From: Paracidovorax avenae | Lineage (GTDB): Bacteria; Pseudomonadota; Gammaproteobacteria; Burkholderiales; Burkholderiaceae_C | DNA: 64,000 nucleotides | Direction: 5' to 3' | Assembly: GCF_040892545.1 (NCBI RefSeq) | Contig: NZ_CP156079.1 | Span: forward strand, 3,817,501-3,881,500 | Shown here: positions 44,424-53,815 of the stretch, piece by piece | Position numbering within the stretch: position 1 is the first letter of the stretch | Layout: every line of letters begins with the position of its first letter | The notes under the pieces: model-generated | What the model saw: only the letters and a program-made list of their open reading frames with translations | Databases searched by the model: none | Told to the model about the DNA's origin: nothing | Program-made: the position numbers and the translations under genes

Positions 44424-45686
44424 ATGCATGCATGTGTGATGGGTGCCGGCATCGTGGGCCTGGCCACGGCCTACGCACTGGAGCGGCAGGGGTGGCAGGT
44501 GACGGTGATCGACCAGGGCCCCGTGGGTGGCGGCGCCAGCGGCGGCAACGGCGCACAGCTGAGCTACAGCTACGTGCAGCCCCTGGCCGACGCATCCGTC
44601 TGGGGCCAGTTGCCCAAGCTGCTCTTCTCGCCCGATTCGCCGCTCAAGCTGCGGCCGCAGTGGAGCCTGCGCCAGTGGCGCTGGGGCGCGGCGTTTCTCG
44701 CGGCCTGCAACGACGCGACATCCCGCCGCACCACCGGCACGCTGCTGGAACTGGCCGCGCGCAGCCGGCGGGCCTTCGAGCACATGCGCGAGCGCGAGGG
44801 CCTGGATTGCGATTTCAGCCGCACGGGCAAGCTCGTCGTGTACCGGTCGCGCGAGGCGCTGGCCGGCGGTGAACGGCAGATGGCGCTGCAGCGCTCCTGG
44901 GGCTGCGAGCAGGAGTCGGTGTCCGCCGCCCGCTGCGTGGAGCTGGAGCCCGCCCTGGCCCACGACGCGGACCACATCGCCGGCGCCATCCACACGCCCA
45001 GCGAATGCGCCGCCGACTGCCAGAAGGTCTGCGACGGCCTGCACACGCTGCTCGCCGCGCGCGGCGTGCGCTTCCTGCTGGGCGCGCGGGTGGCGGGATT
45101 CACGCGCGGCGCGGACGACGCCGTCACCGCAGTGCATGTGCGCTCCGGCGCATCGGACGCGGAAGCCCCGGTGGCCGCGGACCAGTTCGTGCTGGCCCTG
45201 GGCAGCGCGAGCGCGGCCTGGGCGGCCCGCCTGGGCATCCACGTGCCGGTCTATCCGCTCAAGGGCTACAGCATCACGGTGGACGCGCCCGAGACCGCGG
45301 CATGGGCACCGCGGGTGAACGTGACCGACGCGGCCCGCAAGGTGGTGTTCGCGCGGCTGGGGAACCGCCTGCGCGTGGCCGGCATGGCGGAACTCGTGGG
45401 CGACGACCGGAGCATTCCCGCAGACCGCATCGAGCGCCTGCGCGCCACCGTGGCCGCGGTGCTGGGCCACGATCCCGGCGCCGGCCTGCGTCCCTGGACC
45501 GGCATGCGGCCCGCCACCCCCACCGGCCTGCCGGTCGTGGGCCGCAAGCCCGGCGGTCCGCGCAACCTGTGGCTGCACACCGGGCACGGGGCACTGGGCT
45601 TCACCCTGTCCTTCGGTACGGCGGAACAGCTGGCGCAGGCCATGGCCGGCGAGCGCCAGGCCGCACAGGCCGTGCGAAGCGCCTGA
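44424..45686 (+). CDS. FAD-dependent D-amino acid dehydrogenase (DadA-like)
   Basis: A 420-residue flavoprotein of the DAO family. The N-terminal dinucleotide fold is VMGAGIVGLATAYALERQGWQVTVIDQ, followed by GGASGGNGAQLSYSYVQPLA, typical of DadA. The C-terminus has GMRPATPTGLPVVGRKPGGPRNLWLHTGHGALGFTLSFGTAEQL. Such enzymes oxidise D-amino acids to keto acids and pass electrons to the respiratory chain. I chose the ATG at 44424 over upstream in-frame codons because it places the Rossmann strand at the N-terminus. With the divergent racemase and binding protein it forms a D-amino acid utilisation locus. Confidence 0.88.
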   Translation: MHACVMGAGIVGLATAYALERQGWQVTVIDQGPVGGGASGGNGAQLSYSYVQPLADASVWGQLPKLLFSPDSPLKLRPQWSLRQWRWGAAFLAACNDATSRRTTGTLLELAARSRRAFEHMREREGLDCDFSRTGKLVVYRSREALAGGERQMALQRSWGCEQESVSAARCVELEPALAHDADHIAGAIHTPSECAADCQKVCDGLHTLLAARGVRFLLGARVAGFTRGADDAVTAVHVRSGASDAEAPVAADQFVLALGSASAAWAARLGIHVPVYPLKGYSITVDAPETAAWAPRVNVTDAARKVVFARLGNRLRVAGMAELVGDDRSIPADRIERLRATVAAVLGHDPGAGLRPWTGMRPATPTGLPVVGRKPGGPRNLWLHTGHGALGFTLSFGTAEQLAQAMAGERQAAQAVRSA

Positions 45687-45691
45687 AGCCG

Positions 45692-46633
45692 TCAGGTGCC
45701 GGGTGCCGGGGCCGGCAACCCTCCCGCCCTGCCCTGCAGCGTTTCCACGGCGGCATCCCGCATGCAGCGCACCATCGCGTCAGCCAGGAGGGATGCCGGG
45801 CGGTGGGGCATGCGCAGCGCCTTGACCGGCACGGCGATGCGCGGCAGCAACTCCAGCACATCCACCCGCCCCGGGTCGGCGGAAGCGGCGGTGCAGGCAT
45901 CCACCAGCGCCACACCCAGCCCGTGGTGCGCGAGCGCCAGCGCGGCATGGTAGGTCTGCACCGTGATGGCGGAAGCCAGCCCCACTTCCGCCTCCCGGCA
46001 CGCGTGGTTCACCATGGCGCCCAGCGGATCGTTCAGCCCCAGCCGCACCACCGGCACGCCGGCCAGATCGGCCAGGTGCACCGAACCCCGTGCCACGAGC
46101 GCCGCGTCGAGCAGGCCGCGCGGCGCGACGCACACCATGCAGCCCTCGGCCAGGGTCTCCTGCTCCAGCGAGGGGTGCGACAGCGCGGAGAACACGAAGC
46201 CCACGTCGGCCTCCTGCAGCACCAGGGCGGAGACGATCTGTGGCGAATGCAGGGACTCGATCGTCACCTGCACGCCGGGATGCAGGGCATGGAAGGCGCG
46301 CAGGGCCCGCGGCATCACCTCGTGGCTCAGCGCCAGCACGCTGAGGATGTGCAGTTCGCCCTCGCGCTGCCGGCCGCGCAGGCTGCCCGCCAGGCGCTGC
46401 ACTTCGTCGAGCTGCGTGAACAGGCGCTCGATGTGCGGGAAAAGCGTCTGCGCCTCCCGCGTGGGAACCAGCCGCCCCTTGTGGCGGTGGAAGAGCGCGA
46501 AGCCCAGCTGCAGTTCCGCATGGGAGAGGATGCGGCTCACCGCCGGCTGCGTGACGTTGATGAGGCGCGCGGCAGCGCTCACGCTGCCCGTGAGCATGAC
46601 GGCGTTGAAGACTTCGATATGGCGCAGGCGCAT
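45692..46633 (-). CDS. LysR-type transcriptional regulator (amino-acid locus)
   Basis: A 313-residue LTTR. The HTH is RLRHIEVFNAVMLTGSVSAAARLINVTQPAVSRILSHAELQLGFALF, and the effector domain carries LHILSVLALSHEVMPRALRAFHALHPGVQVTIES. It converges with the DadA-like gene (5 bp gap) and is probably the regulator of the surrounding amino-acid genes. LysR proteins of this subgroup (NocR/OccR-like N-terminus) respond to amino acids or opines in related bacteria, so a similar inducer is a reasonable guess. The target promoter would be the 309-bp divergent region. Confidence 0.88.
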   Translation of the reverse strand: MRLRHIEVFNAVMLTGSVSAAARLINVTQPAVSRILSHAELQLGFALFHRHKGRLVPTREAQTLFPHIERLFTQLDEVQRLAGSLRGRQREGELHILSVLALSHEVMPRALRAFHALHPGVQVTIESLHSPQIVSALVLQEADVGFVFSALSHPSLEQETLAEGCMVCVAPRGLLDAALVARGSVHLADLAGVPVVRLGLNDPLGAMVNHACREAEVGLASAITVQTYHAALALAHHGLGVALVDACTAASADPGRVDVLELLPRIAVPVKALRMPHRPASLLADAMVRCMRDAAVETLQGRAGGLPAPAPGT

Positions 46634-46819
46634 GGACGGGGATGGGAACAGACGGGAACGCCCGGAGGGCGGTCGAGGCGCGCATATTGCATCAAAAGGT
46701 ATCCCGGCGGCGCATTTCGCAGCAACTGCGCGGCAATTGGAAGCAACCCTGCGCGGCCCCCGTGCCCCAGCCGATAGAGTGGCGCGCCCGTCTCTTCACC
46801 CGGATGCCCCGGTCCCACC

Positions 46820-47470
46820 ATGGCCTGCGAATCACTGCCTGCACCGCACCACGCCGTGCGCCCCACCTTTCTGTGCTGCGTCGCGCTGGCCTGGGGCCTG
46901 GCGCATGCACAACCGCCCCGCCGCGGGGACACCACCGGAGTTCCGGTCTCGCCCCTCGCCGCGCGGGTCGCCGTACTGGATGCACGCTCTCCCGCAACCG
47001 CCCGCCTCGCCACGATGGATGCAGCGGATCCGACGGTCCCGCCCGGCGATGGTGCGCCCCTTCCGGAACTGCGCTTTCTGCGCCTGTCTCCGGCCACGGA
47101 GTCATCCACGGAATGCTGCGTGCAGCCCCTGGCCCCCGTCGATCCGCAGGAAGCGTCCACCCTGCGCTATGAAGGGGAGTCTCCCCAGCCGGCCGCTGAA
47201 CGCGAAGCCCGTTTCACGCATGCCCCGCGGGAGGGCTTTGTCGGACTGGCGCTGGAGGGCCGTCCTGCCGTGACGCGGATGCCGGGCCGCCGGATCCTCC
47301 TGCAATGGCCGGACCGCAAGGCATCGCTGCGCGTGGAACATTGCCTGTCGGCGGAAGGCCTGCACCTGAAGATCTCCGAAGGCACCGGCGCTGGCCGCTG
47401 GAAGCCCGCGGCCCACTACTACCGTCCCCTGGCCACCGATGTGCAACCAGACTGCCTGCAGGACCGGTAG
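46820..47470 (+). CDS. Secreted Cys-containing protein, tandem paralogue 1
   Basis: A 216-residue protein I cannot assign. A signal peptide ends near GLAHAQP. The mature part has a core shared with the next gene: ECCVQP, LQWPDRKASLRVEHCLS, GRWKPAAHYYRPLA, and a final QPDC. Five conserved cysteines in the mature part suggest disulphides. Middle segments (VAVLDARSPATARLATMD) also match. It is cotranscribed or near-tandem with the 47629-48321 paralogue, 158 bp downstream. Possible roles include a small envelope or toxin-related protein, but nothing identifies one. Confidence 0.6.
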   Translation: MACESLPAPHHAVRPTFLCCVALAWGLAHAQPPRRGDTTGVPVSPLAARVAVLDARSPATARLATMDAADPTVPPGDGAPLPELRFLRLSPATESSTECCVQPLAPVDPQEASTLRYEGESPQPAAEREARFTHAPREGFVGLALEGRPAVTRMPGRRILLQWPDRKASLRVEHCLSAEGLHLKISEGTGAGRWKPAAHYYRPLATDVQPDCLQDR

Positions 47471-47628
47471 GCAGCAAGCCGGCCGCCCGCCACGCGAAAA
47501 ACGGGCCGCAGCGGTATGCACATCTTTACGGGAACGCCCGGAACTCCGCCCATACTTCGCCCCTCAGCCTTCCGGTGGTGCGCGCTGCGCGCACCTGGCA
47601 CCGCCCGGCTCTTTCCCTTTTCCCGACG

Positions 47629-48321
47629 ATGGCCACTGAACGACGACACCGATCCCCTTTCCGTACCGGCACCCTCTTCTTCCTGGCTTTCTCCCTGGCG
47701 CTTGCCTGCGGCGAGGCGCCCGCGAAGCCCAAGGCCGCAAGCAAGCCGCGGGCTGCCGCCAAGGCCCGCAAAGCCACCAAACCCCGCACGCCGGCGCCTG
47801 CCGCAGCCTCGCAGGGCGAGCCCCTGTCCTCGCGCGTCGGCGTGGTGGACGCCGGCACCCCCGGCGCCGTGCGGCTCGCGCTGTCATCGGACACCTTGGC
47901 GGTGCCTTCCGGAGGCCTTCACTACCTGCCCCTGGCCCCCGCCGCGAAAGCCCCCGAGTGCTGCGTCCGCCCCCAGGCCGCCATGCCGCCCCGGGATGTC
48001 GCCATCCTGCGCTTCGATGGCGACAATTCGCAGCTGGCAGCCGAACACACGGCCCAGTTCACGCAGGCGCCGGGTGAACCCTTGATGGGGCTGGCGCTGC
48101 TGGGCAAGGCCACGGTCACCCGGGCTTCCGACCAGCGGCTGTTCCTGCAATGGCCGGACCGCAAGGTGTCGGTGCGCGTGGACCACTGCGTTTCCGGGGA
48201 GGCCATGCATGTGCGCGTCGCCGACAGCGCAGGCCCCGGCCAATGGCAGCCCGCCGCGTACTACTACCTGCCGCTCGCGGTGCCGGCCCAGCCGGACTGC
48301 CCGGTGGACGAGGCGCCCTGA
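47629..48321 (+). CDS. Secreted Cys-containing protein, tandem paralogue 2
   Basis: A 230-residue protein of unknown function, paralogous to its upstream neighbour. The N-terminus (TGTLFFLAFSLALACGEAPAKPKAASK) is a signal peptide or weak lipoprotein signal (Cys at LALAC), followed by a Lys/Ala-rich linker. The shared core is ECCVRP, LQWPDRKVSVRVDHCVS, GQWQPAAYYYLPLA and QPDC. The ATG at 47629 was chosen because it gives the signal peptide; the frame is open further upstream. Its 3' end overlaps the convergent unknown gene by 58 bp. Divergence between copies is large outside the core, so this is an old duplication. Confidence 0.6.
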   Translation: MATERRHRSPFRTGTLFFLAFSLALACGEAPAKPKAASKPRAAAKARKATKPRTPAPAAASQGEPLSSRVGVVDAGTPGAVRLALSSDTLAVPSGGLHYLPLAPAAKAPECCVRPQAAMPPRDVAILRFDGDNSQLAAEHTAQFTQAPGEPLMGLALLGKATVTRASDQRLFLQWPDRKVSVRVDHCVSGEAMHVRVADSAGPGQWQPAAYYYLPLAVPAQPDCPVDEAP

Positions 48322-49193
48322 GGCCGCGGTATCTCAGCCCGCCTCCTGGAAGCACCCCACTCCGCCAACTGCCGGTTGAGCCACATGGACTCCTGCAGGG
48401 GCGTGGCCTTGCGCAGGGAAGCGCACGCCGCCATGGACATGGTCCGCCCCTGCCGCGCGTCCGCTACCCTGCGGCGCGGCGCGATGCATGCCAGGAAGGA
48501 CTCCCGCGCTGCCGCCGGCAGGGACGGAGCGGTGGCCAGATACGCCTCCGCCCCCTGGTAGCGGTCGCGCCGCTGCCAGGCCACCATGTAGGCCGAGCTG
48601 TTCGACAGCTGCAAGGCCTGCCTGTCCGGCAGGTGCATCACGAGCGGGGCGATCGGCGCCAGCGCCGGCCACACGTCGTTCACGTAGAACTCCGCCCCCC
48701 AGTAGGCCTGGCCGATCCGCACGAAATGCTCCAGGCTGGAAATGTTCACCAGCCCGGACTCCGCCATCGGCAGGATTTCGATCGAGGGCTTGCGCACGTC
48801 CACCGTGTCGTTGGAGACATCCACGTACAGGCTGCCGAACTGGAACGCATTCTGGAAGTAGCGCTCGCGCAGCGCGCCCCAGACGGAGCCCACGTAACCG
48901 CCCTCGCCCATGAAGGCGCGGAGGGCGTCCAGCCCGGGCAGCGCGGTGTCCGATGCCACCGCCGCGCGCAGCTTCTTCTCGAACGCCTCCGAGATCTCCA
49001 GGCAGCAGCCGTAGGGATAGGGCTTGCGGTATGTGGGAATGAAACCTGGCAGTTCCTGGTCGATTTCACGGCGCACGGCATACAGGTAGCGCTCCACCTC
49101 GGCCAGCCGGCCCTGTAGGTGGCGCTCGGTCAGGCGTTGCTGCTCCTGGTCGACAGGGCGGATTTCCTGGGGAAGAAAGACGGAACGGGACAC
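48264..49193 (-). CDS. Conserved-looking protein of unknown function
   Basis: A 309-residue protein I cannot assign. There is no signal peptide or membrane segment. It begins SRSVFLPQEIRPVDQEQQRLTERHLQGRLAEVERYLYAVRREIDQELPGF, a charged helical region, and later has GYVGSVWGALRERYFQNAFQFGSLYVDVSNDTVDV and LVNISSLEHFVRIGQAYWGAEFYVNDVWPALAPIAPLVMHLP. The start is a GTG at 49193, just 7 bp after a strong hairpin (49201-49226) that would hold its ribosome site in the stem. The 3' end overlaps the convergent paralogue gene by 58 bp, so the C-terminal 20 residues are less certain. Confidence 0.65.
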   Translation of the reverse strand: MSRSVFLPQEIRPVDQEQQRLTERHLQGRLAEVERYLYAVRREIDQELPGFIPTYRKPYPYGCCLEISEAFEKKLRAAVASDTALPGLDALRAFMGEGGYVGSVWGALRERYFQNAFQFGSLYVDVSNDTVDVRKPSIEILPMAESGLVNISSLEHFVRIGQAYWGAEFYVNDVWPALAPIAPLVMHLPDRQALQLSNSSAYMVAWQRRDRYQGAEAYLATAPSLPAAARESFLACIAPRRRVADARQGRTMSMAACASLRKATPLQESMWLNRQLAEWGASRRRAEIPRPQGASSTGQSGWAGTASGR

Positions 49194-49200
49194 GGCGGCA

Positions 49201-49226
49201 GATGCCCCCGGCGCTGCCGGGGCATC
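49201..49226 (-). promoter_or_regulatory. Hairpin over the translation start region of the 48264-49193 gene
   Basis: GATGCCCC-C-GGC (49201-49212) and GCCGGGGCATC (49216-49226) pair over 11 bp with one bulge and a 3-nt loop. In the minus-strand transcript the 3' arm contains the G-rich stretch nearest the GTG at 49193. No T-tract follows, so it is not an intrinsic terminator. Confidence 0.5.
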
Positions 49227-49265
49227 ACATTACAAAAACTTACATTCTAGCCGCCACGGCCCCGG

Positions 49266-52049
49266 TCAGTGCGCCTTCTCCCAGTTCGGCCCGGTGCCCA
49301 CCTCGGCCAGCAGCGGCACCTTGAGTTCGGCCACGCCCGCCATGAGCCGCGGGATCTCCGTGCGCAGCCAGCCCGCCTCGTCCTCGGGCAGTTCGAAGAC
49401 CAGTTCGTCGTGCACCTGCATGATCATCAGCACCTGCGGCTTGTCCGCATCCAGCACCGCCTGCACGGCCACCATCGCCTTCTTGATGAGGTCGGCCGCC
49501 GTGCCCTGCATGGGCGCGTTGATGGCGGCGCGCTCGGCCGCACCGCGCCGCGGGCCGTTGGGCGAATTGATCTCGGGCAGGTAGAGCCGCCGGCCGAACA
49601 CCGTCTCGACGTAGCCGCGCGCCTTGGCCGAGGCCTTGGTCTCGTCCATGTACTGCTTCACGCCGGGGTAGCGCTGGAAGTAGCGGTCGATGTAGGCCGC
49701 GGCGGCCTTGTTGTCGATGCCCAGGTTGCGCGCGAGGCCGAAGCTGCTCATGCCGTAGATGAGCCCGAAATTGATCACCTTGGCATAGCGGCGCTGCTCG
49801 CTGCTCACCTGGTCCACCGCCACGCCGAACACCTCGGCCGCAGTGGCACGGTGCACGTCCAGCCCCTCGGTGAAGGCGCGCAGCAGTGCGTCGTCGCCGC
49901 TCAGGTGGGCCATGATGCGCAGTTCGATCTGGCTGTAGTCGGCGCTGGCGATCACACGGCCCGGCGGGGCCACGAAGGCCTCGCGCACGCGCCGGCCCTC
50001 GGCCGTGCGGATGGGGATGTTCTGCAGGTTGGGCTCGTTGCTCGACAGCCGCCCCGTCACCGCCACGGCCTGCGCGTAGTGCGTGTGCACGCGGCCCGTG
50101 CGCGGATCGGCCAGCTGGCCCAGCTTGTCGGTGTAGGTGCCCTTGAGCTTGGAGAGGCTGCGGTGCTCCAGGATCTTGGCGGGCAGCGGGTAGTCCTCCG
50201 CGAGCTTTTCCAGCACCTCCTCATCGGTACTGCGCGCGCCGGTGGCGGTCTTCTTCACCACCGGCAGGCCGAGCTTGTCGAAGAAGATCTCGCCGAGCTG
50301 CTTGGGGCTGCCGAGGTTGAAGGGCTGGCCGGCGATGTCGTAGGCCTCCTGCTCGAGCTTGAGGATGCGCTGCCCGAGGTCGTGGCTCTGCTGCTGCAGC
50401 GTGGCCGGGTCGATCAGCACGCCGTTGCGCTCGATGCGGAACAGCACCTCGCTGCTCTCCATTTCGAGGGCGTAGATGCCACGCAGCTTCTCGTCGGCCT
50501 CGATCAGCGGCCAGAGCACGCGGTGCACGTCGAGCGTCTGGTCCGAGTCCTCGCAGGAATAGGCGGAGGCCTGGTCGACCGGCACCTGCGCGAACGGAAT
50601 CTGCTTCGCCCCCTTGCCGCAGAGGTCTTCGTAGCTGATGCCGGTGCGGCCCGTGTGGCGCTCGGCCAGGCTCGCGAGGTTGTGCGGGCGATGCACTTCC
50701 AGCACGTAGCTCTGCAGCATGGTGTCGTGCGCGTAGCCGCGCACGTCGATGCCGTGGTTGGCGAACACGTGGCGGTCGTACTTGACATGCTGTCCCAGCT
50801 TCGGGCTAGAGGCATCCCCCAGCCAGGGCTTGAGGCGCTCCAGCACGGCGTCCAGCGGCAGCTGCTCGGGCGCGTCGGGGCCGGAATGCGCGAGCGGAAT
50901 GTACGCGGCGGCACCGGGCTCCACGCTGAAGCTCAGTCCCACGATCTGGGCGCGCAGTTCGTCGAGCGAATTGGTCTCGGTATCCAGCGCGACCAGGTCG
51001 GCCGCCTGGATGCGGGCGAACCAGCGGTCGAACTCCTCCCACGTGAGGATCGTGTCGTAGGCCACCTCGCGCCCCTGCGCGGCCTCGGCCACGAAGGTCG
51101 GCCCGCTGTCGGCGAACAGGTCGCCGCTCGCGCCGGGCAGCGTGGCCGTGGCATTGGCGGGCGTGGTGTCTTCCAGCGCGCGGGCCAGCCCCTTGAAGCC
51201 GAACTTCTCGTAGAACTCGCGGAGCGCAGCCGTCTCCAGCGCGCCGGCCGTGATGCCGTCCAGCGCCGGCAGGCCCTCCACGTGGCCGGCCAGGTCGCAA
51301 TCGGTGCGGATGGTGACCAGTTCGCGGCCCTTGGGCAGCCAGTCGAGCGCGTTGCGCAGGTTCTCGCCCGCCACGCCCTTGATGTCGCCCGCCCGTGCCA
51401 GCAGCGCGTCGAGCGAGCCGTATTCGTTCAGCCACTTGGCGGCCGTCTTGGGTCCCACCTTGGGCACGCCGGGCACGTTGTCCACCGCGTCCCCCACCAG
51501 CGTCTGGTAATCGACCATGAGCGTGGGCGGAACGCCGAACTCGGCCGTGACGCCCGCCACGTCGCGGCGCTTGCCGCTCATGGTGTCGATGATGGTGATG
51601 TGCTCGTCCACCAGCTGCGACAGGTCCTTGTCGCCGCTGGAGACGATGACCTCGATGCCCTGGCGCGCCGCGCAGGCCGCGAGGGTGCCGATCACATCGT
51701 CGGCCTCCACGCCGGGGACGCAGACCACCGGCCAGCCCAGCAGGCGCACGACCTCGTGGATGGGCTCGATCTGCGCGCGCAGGTCGTCGGGCATGGGCGC
51801 GCGGTGCGCCTTGTATTCGGGGTAGAGCGTGTCGCGGAAGGTCGGTCCGCTCGCATCGAAGACGCAGGCGGCGTAGTCGGCGGGATAGTCCCTGCGCAGC
51901 GCCTGCAGCATGTTGATCATGCCGCGGATGGCCCCCGTGGCGGGGCTGGCCGGGTCGCCGGGCACGGCGCGCAGGTCCGGCATGGCATGGAAGGCGCGGT
52001 AGAGATAGCTGGAGCCGTCCACCAGCACCAGGGTCTTGGGTTTGCTCAT
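49266..52049 (-). CDS. polA: DNA polymerase I
   Basis: A 927-residue repair/replication polymerase with all three domains. The 5'-nuclease (residues about 1-290) has [18 protein letters not shown] and [14 protein letters not shown]. The 3'-5' exonuclease region (about 310-500) has [27 protein letters not shown], with Asp/Glu residues retained. The polymerase region has [19 protein letters not shown] (motif A), [25 protein letters not shown] (motif B) and [14 protein letters not shown] (motif C). Length is that of Pol I (about 930). It diverges from the DUF2782-thrB pair, a gene order common in betaproteobacteria. Confidence 0.97.
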   Translation of the reverse strand: MSKPKTLVLVDGSSYLYRAFHAMPDLRAVPGDPASPATGAIRGMINMLQALRRDYPADYAACVFDASGPTFRDTLYPEYKAHRAPMPDDLRAQIEPIHEVVRLLGWPVVCVPGVEADDVIGTLAACAARQGIEVIVSSGDKDLSQLVDEHITIIDTMSGKRRDVAGVTAEFGVPPTLMVDYQTLVGDAVDNVPGVPKVGPKTAAKWLNEYGSLDALLARAGDIKGVAGENLRNALDWLPKGRELVTIRTDCDLAGHVEGLPALDGITAGALETAALREFYEKFGFKGLARALEDTTPANATATLPGASGDLFADSGPTFVAEAAQGREVAYDTILTWEEFDRWFARIQAADLVALDTETNSLDELRAQIVGLSFSVEPGAAAYIPLAHSGPDAPEQLPLDAVLERLKPWLGDASSPKLGQHVKYDRHVFANHGIDVRGYAHDTMLQSYVLEVHRPHNLASLAERHTGRTGISYEDLCGKGAKQIPFAQVPVDQASAYSCEDSDQTLDVHRVLWPLIEADEKLRGIYALEMESSEVLFRIERNGVLIDPATLQQQSHDLGQRILKLEQEAYDIAGQPFNLGSPKQLGEIFFDKLGLPVVKKTATGARSTDEEVLEKLAEDYPLPAKILEHRSLSKLKGTYTDKLGQLADPRTGRVHTHYAQAVAVTGRLSSNEPNLQNIPIRTAEGRRVREAFVAPPGRVIASADYSQIELRIMAHLSGDDALLRAFTEGLDVHRATAAEVFGVAVDQVSSEQRRYAKVINFGLIYGMSSFGLARNLGIDNKAAAAYIDRYFQRYPGVKQYMDETKASAKARGYVETVFGRRLYLPEINSPNGPRRGAAERAAINAPMQGTAADLIKKAMVAVQAVLDADKPQVLMIMQVHDELVFELPEDEAGWLRTEIPRLMAGVAELKVPLLAEVGTGPNWEKAH

Positions 52050-52107
52050 GGTCCGGGATTGTGCCCGCGGGCGAGTGCGCGCGCCCGCGCGGGCCTACAA
52101 TCCGCCC

Positions 52108-52476
52108 ATGCGCGCCGCCACCACCCTCCTCCTTCTGGCGCTGGCCTCCGGGCCGGCCCTTGCCCAGACTACCGCCCCCTCGCCCGCTCCGCAGGCCGCG
52201 CCCGCGGCCGACGCGCAGCCCGGTGCCGCGGCGGATGCCGAGCCGGGCCGGCGCAACCAGCGCGTGGAGCGCATCCGCATCGAGGACGAAGGCAGCCGCG
52301 TGGACGAACTGCGCGTGGGCGGGCAGACGCAGAGCATCACGGTGCAGCCCAAGGCCGGCACCACCATGCCCGAATACGAAGTGCAGCCGCCCGACGGCGT
52401 GCGTGCGCGGCCCGGCAGCCGCAACGGTGCGGAAACCATCACCAGCCCGCGGGTCTGGAACGTCATGAAGTTCTGA
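52108..52476 (+). CDS. DUF2782 small periplasmic protein
   Basis: A 122-residue protein with a signal peptide ([17 protein letters not shown]). The mature part, after an Ala/Pro-rich stretch, contains [43 protein letters not shown], which matches the DUF2782 family from memory. Members are small, of unknown function and found between polA and thrB in betaproteobacteria, exactly as here. It starts 58 bp from the divergent polA start. The homoserine kinase gene follows after 146 bp on the same strand. Confidence 0.82.
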   Translation: MRAATTLLLLALASGPALAQTTAPSPAPQAAPAADAQPGAAADAEPGRRNQRVERIRIEDEGSRVDELRVGGQTQSITVQPKAGTTMPEYEVQPPDGVRARPGSRNGAETITSPRVWNVMKF

Positions 52477-52622
52477 ACCCCGGCCCGGGCGCATGTGCCC
52501 GGGCCCCCGGCGCCCGCGGCGGGCACGGCGTCCGCCCCGCAGGGCGTCTGCCGCGCCATTCCGCCCGGCTGACCGCCCGCCCCCTTTTTCCTTCCGTCTT
52601 CCTGTTCTTCTCCCGCCAAGCG

Positions 52623-53597
52623 ATGGCCGTTTTCACCGAAGTCTCCAAGAAAGAGGCGCGCGACCTGCTGCGCCGTTTGCAGCTGGGCACCCTGGAGTCG
52701 CTGCGCGGCATCGAAGGCGGCATCGAGAACACGAACTACTTCCTCACCAGCGACCAGGGCGAGTACGTGCTCACGCTGTTCGAGCGCCTGACCGCCGAGC
52801 AGTTGCCGTTCTACCTGCACCTGATGAAGCACCTCGCGCAGGCGGGGATCCCCGTGCCGGACCCGCGCGGCGACCGCCATGGCGGCATCCTGCACTCCGT
52901 CGCGGGCAAGCCCGCCGCCGTGGTGAACAAGCTGTCCGGCAGGAGCCAGCTCGCGCCCGAACCGGTGCACTGCGCGGCAGTGGGCGGCATGCTGGCGCGC
53001 ATGCACCTGGCCGGGCGGGACTACGAGCGGCAGCAGCCCAACCTGCGCGGCCTGGCCTGGTGGAACGAGACGGTGCCCGTGGTGCTGCCGCACATCGGCG
53101 AGGCCCAGCGCACCCTGCTGCGCTCCGAGCTGGCCTACCAGAACCATGTCGCCGCATCCGCCGGCTACGCCGCCTTGCCGCGCGGCCCGGTCCATGCCGA
53201 CCTGTTCCGCGACAACGCCATGTTCGACGGCGAGGCCCTGACCGGCTTCTTCGACTTCTATTTCGCGGGCGTGGACACCTGGCTGTTCGACCTGGCGGTG
53301 TGCCTGAACGACTGGTGCATCGACTGGCCGACCGGCATCCACGAGCCCGGGCGCGCCACGGCCATGCTGGATGCGTACCAGGCGGTGCGGCCGCTGTCGG
53401 CCGACGAGCGGACCCTGCTGCCGGCGATGCTGCGCGCGGGCGCACTGCGCTTCTGGATCTCCCGCCTGTGGGATTTCCACCTGCCGCGCGAGGCCAGCCT
53501 GCTCACGCCGCACGACCCCACCCACTTCGAGCGGGTGCTGCGCGGCCGCATCGCCCGGCCGCTGCATGCGCGCGCAGGCGGCGGATTCGAGGAGTGA
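52623..53597 (+). CDS. thrB: Homoserine kinase (APH-fold type)
   Basis: A 324-residue kinase of the aminoglycoside-phosphotransferase fold that phosphorylates homoserine in threonine synthesis. It begins [46 protein letters not shown], the conserved ThrB-type II start, and has [15 protein letters not shown] (catalytic Asp and Asn) followed by [25 protein letters not shown] with the Mg-binding Asp. This is not the GHMP-type ThrB of E. coli but the form typical of pseudomonads and betaproteobacteria. Its position next to polA and DUF2782 agrees. No other threonine genes are in the window. Confidence 0.93.
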   Translation: MAVFTEVSKKEARDLLRRLQLGTLESLRGIEGGIENTNYFLTSDQGEYVLTLFERLTAEQLPFYLHLMKHLAQAGIPVPDPRGDRHGGILHSVAGKPAAVVNKLSGRSQLAPEPVHCAAVGGMLARMHLAGRDYERQQPNLRGLAWWNETVPVVLPHIGEAQRTLLRSELAYQNHVAASAGYAALPRGPVHADLFRDNAMFDGEALTGFFDFYFAGVDTWLFDLAVCLNDWCIDWPTGIHEPGRATAMLDAYQAVRPLSADERTLLPAMLRAGALRFWISRLWDFHLPREASLLTPHDPTHFERVLRGRIARPLHARAGGGFEE

Positions 53598-53815
53598 GCC
53601 CCCCGGCCGACGGCCACCGTGGCGGCGCGGCCACATGCAACCCGCCGGCGCGCCCGGAAACCCGTGCCGCACCGGCCCGTTCGTCCCTTCGGCGCGACAA
53701 TCCTCCTGAACCACGCGCCGCGGCATGCCCTGGAGCCATGCCCGACGGAGCGACCGCGCCTCCCGCGAAGCGCCCAGCCACTGCCCGACGGGCGTAACAC
53801 GCACACTGCACCGCC

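Noticed and set aside
52036..52107. Upstream extension of the DUF2782 gene
   Set aside because: It would remove the signal peptide from the N-terminus and overlap the polA start; the ATG at 52108 gives a normal exported protein.
49269..52622. A long plus-strand open frame across polA running into thrB
   Set aside because: It opposes polA, which has every motif. The real protein in this frame begins at 52623 (thrB). The rest is a GC-driven shadow.
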